From an uncultured Porphyromonadaceae bacterium (lineage in GTDB: Bacteria; Bacteroidota; Bacteroidia; Bacteroidales; Barnesiellaceae), in NCBI GenBank assembly GCA_900538555.1, contig UPYI01000012.1:44720-108719 (forward strand): a DNA stretch of 64,000 nucleotides, given 5' to 3'. The notes below the pieces were generated by a model that was given only the letters and a program-made list of their open reading frames with translations, was not told the origin of the DNA and made no database searches. The stretch's first letter is position 1. Every line of letters starts with the position of its first letter. Shown piece by piece: positions 27,752 to 36,006 of this stretch. Both the position numbers and the translations under genes were made by a program.

Positions 27752-30700
27752 TCACTTCTTGACAAAGCGGACAGTTGTACCTGCCGCTTTCACCAGATAA
27801 ACACCTTCGGGAAGATGCGATACGGAAATAGCCTCGCCGTTATATTCCGGTGCTGCCGCTACGACTCCGCCCAAAATGCTGTAAATCGTATATTCTTTCA
27901 CATCTCCTGCCAATACGATATAGTCGTAGCAGGGATTGGGATACACATGCAACCGCACGGTTTCTTCCGACTCAATGCCGGTGTCTATACCGAACTGCGC
28001 CGTTACCGTCACATCGCTACCCGGCATTACGAATGTCGTTTCGGCAGCCAGTGCATCGGCAAACTCTACCGTCGGTGTCGCGCTCCACGATTCGAATACC
28101 GAACCTTCGGGTGCTTCGTCGGCTGTCACGGTCAGGACATCGCCCGCCAGAGCCAACACCTCGCCGCAGTTGCCGCCTTCGACCGAAACGGTATAGTAAG
28201 GTACGATCTGTTCGGCTGTAAATCCTTGCACATTGTTATCGTAATCTTCTTTATAGCCTCTGATCCAATACGATTCGATATAGTTCGCTTCCGAACCGGA
28301 AGGCACGCCGACAACAGTCGAAGCGGGCAGATCGCGGAACTGTGCGCTACCCCGTGTCGTCACATCGTTACGGGTATAGAGCGTAAAGGCAGGGGCTGCC
28401 GGATTTTTCGAAATGATCCGTTCCAGTTTCTGACATCCTTGAAATGCTTCGTTTCCGATCGTATCGAGCGATACGGGCAGTTCGACCATTGCCAGATTCG
28501 ATGCACCTTTAAAAGCGCCAGCCTCGATGAACTTCACGCCTTCGGTCATCACCACTTTTTCGATCGACTTGTTGTCGTTGAAGAAGAGAGAAGTGACATA
28601 CGATACGACATTGCCGTCGATCACCAGCTCGGCAGCCGGATTTTTCAACAGTTTCGGGAAGAGGAGTTTCTCCGTTCTGCGATCGACCAGATAGCCGTTG
28701 CAGGCAGCAAAGAAAGGATTCTCTTCCGCTACTTCGAAGGTTTCCAATACTCCGCCTTCGAAAGTACGTGCCGCCAAATTGAAGTTTTCGAACGAAGCCG
28801 GCAGCACCACGCTCTTCAAATACGGGTTGTATGCCATACAGATGCCGTTGTCGGTATATTTAGTTCCTGCGGCGATTTCGTAGCGTTCATCGGTTTTCGC
28901 ACAGGGATAAGCCACAAGGATATCGCCCGTTTTCGTATAAATCACGCCATCGACGCTTTTCAGATTCGCAGCCTCTTCCGCCACTTCGAACGCCGTAATA
29001 CCCAGCGATTTGACAAAACGTCCGCGGATATGGTTCAAGTCGAACTTCACAGCCGGAATCCGGAATGTTCCTTGCAGATGGGTATTGTAGAAAGCATTTC
29101 CACCGATACCGTTGAGCGATTCGGGCAATACGATAGTTTCGATCGTCGCATTGTTCTCGAATGCTTTTGCCGGCATCGAATAGTCGCACGGAGAGACTCT
29201 CCCGGATACGTCGGCACGCGAAAGGTCGAGCATCTTCAAAGCCGGCATACCGTTCAATACGGCAATATCGGCAGGCGTCAGATAAGCTCCGTCTACCGTC
29301 GTTACATAAACATCGGTGACAATCGCCAGTTCATCGGCAGTAAAGAACGACTCCAACGTACCGGAAGTTGCGATTTCGATCATCTTGGTCGTCGCGTTCA
29401 AGTCGATATATTCAGCGGTCAGAAGCACATCGCCGGCAGGCATTACGAATGTCGTCTCGGCAGCAGATGCGTCCGCCAAAGTCACACCTTCCGCAACCCA
29501 GCGGCGGAATGTCTTTTCCCGGTCGGTAGCCGAAACCGTAATGACTTCGCTTTCCAACGCCTGCGAAACGACCGCATCGCCGATACGGGCTTCACCGCCG
29601 ACCACCGTGATCGTATAATAAGCCGTCGCATTACGGCAGCGGGCAGTCAGTGTTACATCGGCATAAGGCATCACAAATGTCGTCACGGCAGCCGTCGCAT
29701 CGTCCAACGTTACAGACGATTCCCATGACATGAACTCCATGCCATCCGGTACGGAAGCCGTCACCGTGACCACATCGCCCGGTTGGGCGGTCGTAGCCGG
29801 CTCGCCGTTTACCGAGGCTTCACCGCCTGTAATACGGATCGAATACGATTCGCTGTATGCGACGAATTGCCCGGCGGTAAATCCGGCAAACGTAGCGTCA
29901 TTGGCAATATTCCATGCCGAGGCAATATATTTTTCAAGCGAGGCGGCAGGCACCAGCACCTGACAGGTGGCGGGTACTCCGCCGAAATTATTGCGTCCGG
30001 TCAGAGCAGGAACTTCCTCTGCCAGACAGAGCAATCGTTCCAATGCCGTGCAGTTGTAGAATGCCGTTCCTTCGATCGTCTGCAACGAAGCAGGCAGCTC
30101 CACCTCTTTCAATGCAGTCAGATTGGTAAATGCCGAAAGCACCAAAGAGGTCATTCCCTCCTTGATTACGACAGATTCCAATGCAGGCAAATCGATCAGC
30201 GTATTGCGGGCGATAGCCGAGAACCCTTCGGGGAATACGATACGTTTCAAAAAATGATTGCTTTCTATCGCATTGTTGAACGTGGTAGTCACCCCGGCAG
30301 GCACTTCGAGCACCTCATCGCTCTTCCCGTTCGGATAAAGAGCCAATATGGATTTATTGGCATCGTAAACAATCCCTTTTTCGGTGGAGATGTCGAACGA
30401 GCCGCCCGGTTCGAGTTCAAAGCCCGTAATACCATAGCATTTGGAAAAACGGCCTTTGGCATTCCGGTAACCGTTAAACTCTTTCGGCAAACGCACCACT
30501 CCCTTCAATGCCGATTCGGAGAAGGCATTTTCGCCGAGATTCAAACCGCCGGCAAGCGGCGTAGGGAACAAAAACGTTTCGATCGTCCGGTTCTGATAAA
30601 ATGCCTGTTTCGGAATACCGACACCGGTCTTCGCGCCCGAGAGGTCGAGCGACTTCAAGGCGGGCAGCGCATTCAACGCCGCAAAATCTTCCGCAGCCAA

Positions 30701-30889
30701 GCCGATACCGTCGGCAGTAGTTACTACGAGATCGGTCACCGCGCTTTTTTCATCGTCGGTAAGCAATGTTTCCAACGTACCCGATTCGGTCACTTCGATG
30801 GATTTGATCAATTCCGCCCGAAGGGACGAAACTCCTCCCAATGATAAAATCACACACAGCGATTTTAATAATGTAGATGTTTTACTCAT
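27752..30889 (-). CDS. Large BspA-like LRR/InlB-repeat surface protein with internal duplication and T9SS-like sorting domain
   Basis: This 1045-residue protein has a signal peptide (to SSLRA, about residue 25). Residues 27-345 are BspA-type LRRs, followed by two InlB-type repeats (348-420 and 424-496, each ending near TTFVMPxADVxLTA). At about residue 501 the whole pattern starts again: TKMIEIATSGTLESFFTADE parallels IKSIEVTESGTLETLLTDDE at 29. A second LRR block then runs to about 895, with a further InlB-type repeat and a C-terminal T9SS sorting domain (VRLHVYPNPCYDYIVLAGD, HLPEGVYLVKAAG). It is probably exposed on the surface for binding. It is the first gene of a leftward cluster and has its own predicted promoter at 30955. 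Confidence 0.87.
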   Translation of the reverse strand: MSKTSTLLKSLCVILSLGGVSSLRAELIKSIEVTESGTLETLLTDDEKSAVTDLVVTTADGIGLAAEDFAALNALPALKSLDLSGAKTGVGIPKQAFYQNRTIETFLFPTPLAGGLNLGENAFSESALKGVVRLPKEFNGYRNAKGRFSKCYGITGFELEPGGSFDISTEKGIVYDANKSILALYPNGKSDEVLEVPAGVTTTFNNAIESNHFLKRIVFPEGFSAIARNTLIDLPALESVVIKEGMTSLVLSAFTNLTALKEVELPASLQTIEGTAFYNCTALERLLCLAEEVPALTGRNNFGGVPATCQVLVPAASLEKYIASAWNIANDATFAGFTAGQFVAYSESYSIRITGGEASVNGEPATTAQPGDVVTVTASVPDGMEFMSWESSVTLDDATAAVTTFVMPYADVTLTARCRNATAYYTITVVGGEARIGDAVVSQALESEVITVSATDREKTFRRWVAEGVTLADASAAETTFVMPAGDVLLTAEYIDLNATTKMIEIATSGTLESFFTADELAIVTDVYVTTVDGAYLTPADIAVLNGMPALKMLDLSRADVSGRVSPCDYSMPAKAFENNATIETIVLPESLNGIGGNAFYNTHLQGTFRIPAVKFDLNHIRGRFVKSLGITAFEVAEEAANLKSVDGVIYTKTGDILVAYPCAKTDERYEIAAGTKYTDNGICMAYNPYLKSVVLPASFENFNLAARTFEGGVLETFEVAEENPFFAACNGYLVDRRTEKLLFPKLLKNPAAELVIDGNVVSYVTSLFFNDNKSIEKVVMTEGVKFIEAGAFKGASNLAMVELPVSLDTIGNEAFQGCQKLERIISKNPAAPAFTLYTRNDVTTRGSAQFRDLPASTVVGVPSGSEANYIESYWIRGYKEDYDNNVQGFTAEQIVPYYTVSVEGGNCGEVLALAGDVLTVTADEAPEGSVFESWSATPTVEFADALAAETTFVMPGSDVTVTAQFGIDTGIESEETVRLHVYPNPCYDYIVLAGDVKEYTIYSILGGVVAAAPEYNGEAISVSHLPEGVYLVKAAGTTVRFVKK

Positions 30890-30954
30890 GGATATTTAAT
30901 TTGGGGTTAAACTTTCTTTTCCGGCTAAAACCTATCGGTTTGTTCATCACACCA

Positions 30955-30986
30955 CGAAAGTAGACAAATACAATAAGACGGGCGAA
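30955..30986 (-). promoter_or_regulatory. Predicted promoter of the LRR gene and leftward cluster
   Basis: On the minus strand TTCG (30986-30983), 20 nt, TACTTTCG (30962-30955) has the Bacteroidetes spacing with one mismatch in each box. It gives a leader of about 60 nt before the start codon at 30889. Confidence 0.5.
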
Positions 30987-31030
30987 CCAAACCGATTATA
31001 AAGTACGAACAAAATCGAAACAAAACCAAA

Positions 31031-31077
31031 ACAAAACCGTCCGAAAGCCTCTGTAACAAGGTTTCGGACGGTTTTGT
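31031..31077 (-). terminator. Terminator of the membrane-anchored regulator-like gene
   Basis: ACAAAACCGTCCGAAA (31031-31046) pairs perfectly with TTTCGGACGGTTTTGT (31062-31077), a 16-bp stem. On the minus strand it is followed by a T-rich stretch. It lies 17 bp after the stop codon at 31095. Confidence 0.85.
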
Positions 31078-31094
31078 CGTATTCTATAAGTAAC

Positions 31095-32426
31095 CTACCG
31101 GAAATCGGTAGCATACATTTCTTCGCCGTCGAGAGTAAGCAACCGGACATAATCGACCGCCCCGCAGCCTTTAAACCGGAGTGTCAGTTCGTTTGCCATT
31201 CCTATACTTTCCTGATAAGACATCGAGATTACCGGCACACCGTCGAGAGAAAAAGAGACCTGTTTGTCGCGCACTTCCATCCGCATGACCCGCCAGTCGG
31301 AAAGATCGAAATCATATCCTTTGAAATCGTATTGGTCGCCACGGATCGTATTCTCTCCCGCCACAAACTTGACGAACGAAGGGCAATCCTGATTGATACA
31401 GAATCCGTGCATCCTCGTATTGGAGAAGAGATACATCATCGCGTCGAAACACGAAATACCGTTGTCGGACATCGAGTTACGCACTTTCGCCTCCAAAATG
31501 AAATTATCGCCGTCGATCAGATTCTCTTCGTAATAGGTATAGCTGACAAACAGTTTATCGGATTCGATCTTCAACGGCACATCTTCTTTCGGCAAGGAGA
31601 TATAACCCTCGGCGGTTTTCGCCTTTTCGAAAGGCACCGTACCGAACGAGTTCTGCCGGTCGTCCCACACGTAAACCGACCAACCGGGCGTACGGGTTTC
31701 GACACTGATCGTTTTCAATGTCCGGTTTCCGTATTTCAAATGGCAAATGTTCCTGCCATCATATATATAGGTCATATAGATCGCATGCGAATCGGATTGC
31801 AAAGGTTTGGAAATCACATCGCCGTTCGACTCTTCATACACCACCCGTATGCTATCGAACAATTGCGAGGGTATTTCGTAATCGAACCGGACGGTCATCG
31901 GCGAAGCTCCTTTCAAAGCCGAAGCCTCGAAACGGATTTGAGAAAACAGATGCTCCTTGTATCTCCGTTTCATGGGACCCATACCGACAATTCCCAATAC
32001 AATGACTACCAGTGCAATAACGACAGCCAGCGTCCACGCCGGATACTTCGGGGACGGCTTCTGCCGGTCGCCCGCCTCGGAGCCGACCGTTGTTCCCGGT
32101 TCTACGGGTTGATCTTTCGGCACACGCTCGTCGGAGACCTCCGGCTTGTCAGCCGAAATCGTATGCTTGATAACAAACTCCGAATAGCCCGAATAACCCA
32201 AGAATACGCACAACGCATTTTTGGTTGCCAACTGGGGATTCGAAGTACGTTGTTGGAAAAAACGTTTCAGCGTATTGGCATTGATACGCACATGCGTCAC
32301 TTCGGCAATCAAATCTTCAAGCATCTTGAATTGATTCAATCCCCAAGTGTCGGAATCGCCCCACGATTTCAATCGCTGGTTATACTCCTCGATAATCAAT
32401 TTGGCATAATCTGCATCCGATACCAT
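31095..32426 (-). CDS. Single-pass membrane protein: cytoplasmic helical domain and periplasmic LamG-like domain (candidate regulator)
   Basis: This 443-residue protein has no signal peptide. Residues 1-85 are helical and basic, with RINANTLKRFFQQRTSNPQL, which looks like a compact DNA-binding or protein-binding helical domain. A Pro-rich linker (100-128) leads to one membrane helix (about 129-150, WTLAVVIALVVIVLGIVG) followed by MKRR. The outside part has a beta-rich region and a jelly-roll-like region at about 280-443 (NFILEAKVRNSM, WRVMRMEVRDKQVSFSLDGV, GAVDYVRLLTLDGE), similar to LamG/DUF1080 folds. By position it is divergent from the SusC/SusD locus at 32827, where a sensor gene often lies. 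I infer a one-component glycan sensor; no known family was recognised, and orientation (N-in) is also inferred. Confidence 0.65.
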   Translation of the reverse strand: MVSDADYAKLIIEEYNQRLKSWGDSDTWGLNQFKMLEDLIAEVTHVRINANTLKRFFQQRTSNPQLATKNALCVFLGYSGYSEFVIKHTISADKPEVSDERVPKDQPVEPGTTVGSEAGDRQKPSPKYPAWTLAVVIALVVIVLGIVGMGPMKRRYKEHLFSQIRFEASALKGASPMTVRFDYEIPSQLFDSIRVVYEESNGDVISKPLQSDSHAIYMTYIYDGRNICHLKYGNRTLKTISVETRTPGWSVYVWDDRQNSFGTVPFEKAKTAEGYISLPKEDVPLKIESDKLFVSYTYYEENLIDGDNFILEAKVRNSMSDNGISCFDAMMYLFSNTRMHGFCINQDCPSFVKFVAGENTIRGDQYDFKGYDFDLSDWRVMRMEVRDKQVSFSLDGVPVISMSYQESIGMANELTLRFKGCGAVDYVRLLTLDGEEMYATDFR

Positions 32427-32554
32427 TTTGCCCCGCTGTTTTTATTTCGAAGATTAGAGTTTATTCTTCTGGCATTTTTAATCTATAAAAAACCGAATTT
32501 CTATTCCCGTTATAAATTCTATTCCCGTTTTTTTACAATTCGCACTCCAAGCAA

Positions 32555-32586
32555 CAAAGATAATGGAATTTTCAAACAAATTACAA
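32555..32586 (-). promoter_or_regulatory. Predicted promoter of the regulator-like gene
   Basis: On the minus strand TTGT (32586-32583), 20 nt, TATCTTTG (32562-32555). The -7 box is a perfect TAnnTTTG; the -33 box is degenerate. The leader would be about 120 nt. Confidence 0.5.
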
Positions 32587-32780
32587 TTATATATATTTTC
32601 TTTTATTCGCTTTCGCATTTCGTCATTCCGTCCGCCAACGCTCCATCGATGCGCCGACACGCCGGTCCTGCCCCTCCGATTCGGTTGAAAACAAGCCCGA
32701 AAACAACTTTATAAGCATTTTGTCTCCATTTTGTTCGTGTTTTGTTGCAACTTTAACTATGCCTAATCCATTCGATCGCC

Positions 32781-32788
32781 TACCTTTG
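32781..32788 (+). promoter_or_regulatory. Predicted -7 box of the SusC operon
   Basis: TACCTTTG is a perfect match to TAnnTTTG and lies 38 bp before the SusC start codon. No good -33 box is found at the usual distance, which would suit a promoter that needs an activator. Confidence 0.55.
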
Positions 32789-32826
32789 TATTACTGTTTT
32801 TTCAAACAAGCCACATTTAAATACTT

Positions 32827-35800
32827 ATGAAAAATTCACGATTCAAAAACCTGCTGTTCCTACTTGCCTGTTGTTTCGTACTACCGCTTTCCGCACAAAA
32901 AAGTACGGTCACGGGGACAGTAACCTCCGCTATCGACCAAGAACCGCTGATCGGTGTCGGTGTTGTAGAAGTAGGAACATCCAACGGCACGACCACCGAC
33001 CTCGACGGTAAGTTTTCGATCTCGGTCGGAAAGGATGCCAAACTTACCTTTTCATATATCGGATATAATGCACAAACCGTAACGGTCGGCAATCGCCCGA
33101 CAATCGATATCCGGTTGGAAGAATCGGTACAGAACCTCGATGAAGTCGTTGTCGTAGGATACGGTACGGTCAAAAAGAGCGACCTGACCGGATCGGTCGC
33201 CTCCCTGAAAGCAAAAACATTGGAAAATACACCTACATCGAGTATCGAGACCGCATTACAAGGTCGCGTTGCCGGCGTATTCATTTCCAAAACGAGCGGC
33301 GAACCGGGTAAGACCGCCGACATTAAAATACGCGGTATCGGATCGTTCAACAGTTCCGGTCCGCTGTGGGTAATCGACGGGGTACAGCAACAGCCCGGCA
33401 CGGATTTCAATATGAACGATGCCGAGTCGATCGAAGTATTGAAAGATGCTTCCGCAGCAGCTATCTACGGCGCGGCGGCAGCCAACGGTGTGATTATCGT
33501 CACGACCAAACGGGGCGAAAAAGGAAAGGCGAAAGTAGCGTTCAACGGATATGTCGGATTCCAATCGCCGACCAAGCTCCTGAAACCGCTCGGTACAAGC
33601 GACTTGAAAAAACTGCGTATCGAAGATTTCAACGGGAAAGGCGGCATGACCGAAGAAGAGATGCAAAACTACGTCCTTCCCGAAAATTTCGCAGGATATG
33701 CACTGGATTACGAACCTACCAACGCCGACTACCACTGGGACAAACTGCTCTTCTCGACCGGAATCACCCAAAACTACGATGTATCGGTAAGCAAAGCCAC
33801 CGACAAATACAACTACTACACGTCATTCAACTACTACAACGAAGAGGGTACGTATATCGACACCGGGTTCGAACGGTTCACGTTCCGGCTCAACTCCGAT
33901 CTGAAAATATTCGATTGGCTGTCGGTCGGCGAAAACCTGCAAATTCTGTCGTCCAACTCCAACCCGGTTGCCGATGCACGCTACATGATCAACTATGTAC
34001 GCACACTGCCGTTCCTTATGCCGTACGACGAGAGCAACCAACCCGGCGGATTCGGATATTTCCCGAAAACAGATGCCGACGGGAACGAAGTAGATATCAA
34101 ACAATTGGTCGGATTCGACGGGGGTAACCCGCTGGCTGACGAACTGACCCACCACGAGAAATCGAACAAATACAACGTAAACGGAAATGTATATCTGAAA
34201 TTCCAGCCGATCAAGCAATTCAGCGTTACCGCCAATTTTGCCGGCGGTATCGGCTCGGGAACCACCCATATCGTCAATGACAAATACTGGTATCATACCC
34301 AAAAATTCAGAGGCAGTTCCGATATGACCGACCGTACCAGTGTCGGCTACAACTGGATGACCAATATAGTCGGCAACTACCATCAGGATTTCGGCGACCA
34401 CTCCGTCACCGCCATGGTCGGATTCGAGGCTTCTTACAGCCGCGGGACACAACTGAACGGTACGGCAAAAAACATGATCGGCGATATTCCCATCATCTGG
34501 CTCAGCGACAAAGCCGACCGGGATGTATCGGGCAGTTACAGCAACTACGCCACCATGTCGTATTTCGGCAGAGTGAACTACGGTTATAAAAACCGGTATC
34601 TGTTCACCGCCGTCGTCCGCCGCGATGCCTCCGACCGTTTTTCCAAAAAACACCGTTGGGGTACTTTCCCCTCTTTCTCGGCGGCATGGAAAATCAGCGA
34701 CGAGAATTTCATCCGCGACAATGCCGACTGGTTGAACCTGATGAAGATACGTGCATCGTGGGGTATTCTCGGTAACTCCGGCATCGCACAGTTCCTATAC
34801 ACCTCGACATACAGCACCTACACCGGAAACTACGCTTACGGCAGTGCCGGGAACCAAATTCCCGTAGTGGGACTGTTGCTCGACCGCCTGCCCAATACAG
34901 GCATCAAATGGGAAGAAATAGCCACCACCGATGTCGGTATCGACCTCGCATTTCTGAACAATACGCTGACCTTCTCTGCCGACTGGTACCTGAAAAACAC
35001 CTCCGACGCCCTGTTCAGCACCTCCCTGCCCGACATGTCGGGATTGGGAATCAAAACCAACGCCACACCCGGGTATATCATGAACGTAGGTAAAATCAGA
35101 AACATCGGTGCCGATTTCGAAATAGCCTACCAGAATCATGTCGGGCGCGATTTCAACTACAACATCAGCGGAAACATCAGTTTCTTCAAGAACAAGGTGC
35201 TATCGACCAACGAGAACAACGATCAGCTGATCGCCGGAAATGTGTTGGGCGGAAGCTATATCAGCTATACCCAAAAAGGATTGCCGATGGGAACTTTCTT
35301 CGGATACAAAGTAGACGGCGTTTTCCAGACCCAAGAAGAGGTAGACCGCTACAACCGCATGGCTCAGGAAAAAGGATACAACTACTATCAGGAATCGGGT
35401 ACGGCTCCGGGCGACTTGAAATACAAGGACATCAACGGCGACGGACAAATTACGTCGGAGGACATCACCGATATCGGCAACCCGTGGCCGGCATTCACCT
35501 ATGGTCTTAATCTGGGATTAAGCTGGAAGTTCATCGACTTTTCGATCTTCTTCCAAGGCGTACAGGGCAATGAAGTATTCAACGAGTACCGGAAAATGTC
35601 GCACACACTATACAGCGACTACGGCACGACGGAATATGCCCTGAACCGCTGGACTGCACCGGGCAGCACCAACAAGAATTTCAGAATGGACGTGAACGAC
35701 CCCAACGGCAACGAAACCAAAGTGTCGTCGTGGTACATCGAAGACGGATCTTACTTCCGGCTAAAAAACATCACCTTAGGACTTACCGTCCCGCAGGAGT

Positions 35801-35985
35801 GGACTCGGAAAGCCCGCATCTCGAAATGCCGCGTGTACGTATCGGCACAAAATCTGCTGACCGCCACCAAATACGAAGGATTCGACCCCGAGTTCAGTAC
35901 CGGATCGAATACGGCCGCCGGAATCGACGTGGGACGCTATCCGCAAAACAAATCGGTACAATGCGGTATCCAAATCGAATTTTAA
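32827..35985 (+). CDS. SusC/RagA-like TonB-dependent outer-membrane receptor
   Basis: This full-length SusC homologue has 1052 residues. It has a signal peptide (to LPLSA), a carboxypeptidase-regulatory-like domain (residues 27-98, SIAVDQEP-type start VTGTVTSAIDQEPLIGV and GKFSISVGKDAKLTFSYIGY), the TonB box LDEVVVVGYG (104-113), a plug domain (ALQGRVAGVFI, DIKIRGIGSFNSSGPLWVID, IEVLKDASAAAIYG) and a 22-strand-type barrel. The calcium-like loop DLKYKDINGDGQITSEDI is near the end. It imports oligosaccharides with TonB energy. The absence of an N-terminal STN domain means it should not signal through an anti-sigma factor. The SusD gene follows by 21 bp. Confidence 0.97.
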   Translation: MKNSRFKNLLFLLACCFVLPLSAQKSTVTGTVTSAIDQEPLIGVGVVEVGTSNGTTTDLDGKFSISVGKDAKLTFSYIGYNAQTVTVGNRPTIDIRLEESVQNLDEVVVVGYGTVKKSDLTGSVASLKAKTLENTPTSSIETALQGRVAGVFISKTSGEPGKTADIKIRGIGSFNSSGPLWVIDGVQQQPGTDFNMNDAESIEVLKDASAAAIYGAAAANGVIIVTTKRGEKGKAKVAFNGYVGFQSPTKLLKPLGTSDLKKLRIEDFNGKGGMTEEEMQNYVLPENFAGYALDYEPTNADYHWDKLLFSTGITQNYDVSVSKATDKYNYYTSFNYYNEEGTYIDTGFERFTFRLNSDLKIFDWLSVGENLQILSSNSNPVADARYMINYVRTLPFLMPYDESNQPGGFGYFPKTDADGNEVDIKQLVGFDGGNPLADELTHHEKSNKYNVNGNVYLKFQPIKQFSVTANFAGGIGSGTTHIVNDKYWYHTQKFRGSSDMTDRTSVGYNWMTNIVGNYHQDFGDHSVTAMVGFEASYSRGTQLNGTAKNMIGDIPIIWLSDKADRDVSGSYSNYATMSYFGRVNYGYKNRYLFTAVVRRDASDRFSKKHRWGTFPSFSAAWKISDENFIRDNADWLNLMKIRASWGILGNSGIAQFLYTSTYSTYTGNYAYGSAGNQIPVVGLLLDRLPNTGIKWEEIATTDVGIDLAFLNNTLTFSADWYLKNTSDALFSTSLPDMSGLGIKTNATPGYIMNVGKIRNIGADFEIAYQNHVGRDFNYNISGNISFFKNKVLSTNENNDQLIAGNVLGGSYISYTQKGLPMGTFFGYKVDGVFQTQEEVDRYNRMAQEKGYNYYQESGTAPGDLKYKDINGDGQITSEDITDIGNPWPAFTYGLNLGLSWKFIDFSIFFQGVQGNEVFNEYRKMSHTLYSDYGTTEYALNRWTAPGSTNKNFRMDVNDPNGNETKVSSWYIEDGSYFRLKNITLGLTVPQEWTRKARISKCRVYVSAQNLLTATKYEGFDPEFSTGSNTAAGIDVGRYPQNKSVQCGIQIEF

Positions 35986-36006
35986 TCCTCAGAAACATAC
36001 AGATCC

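Larger units (their letters stand above)
32427..32826. other. Divergent intergenic region between the regulator-like gene and the SusC gene
   Basis: This 400-bp A+T-rich stretch has no plausible gene. It holds two opposing promoters (32555-32586 minus; 32781-32788 plus) and a long AT-rich tract around 32580-32620. Such a region would be a natural place for regulator binding; I found no clear palindrome. Confidence 0.6.

Noticed and set aside
27815..29728. Long plus-strand frame opposite the large LRR gene
   Set aside because: Same reason: shadow frame without recognisable protein features.
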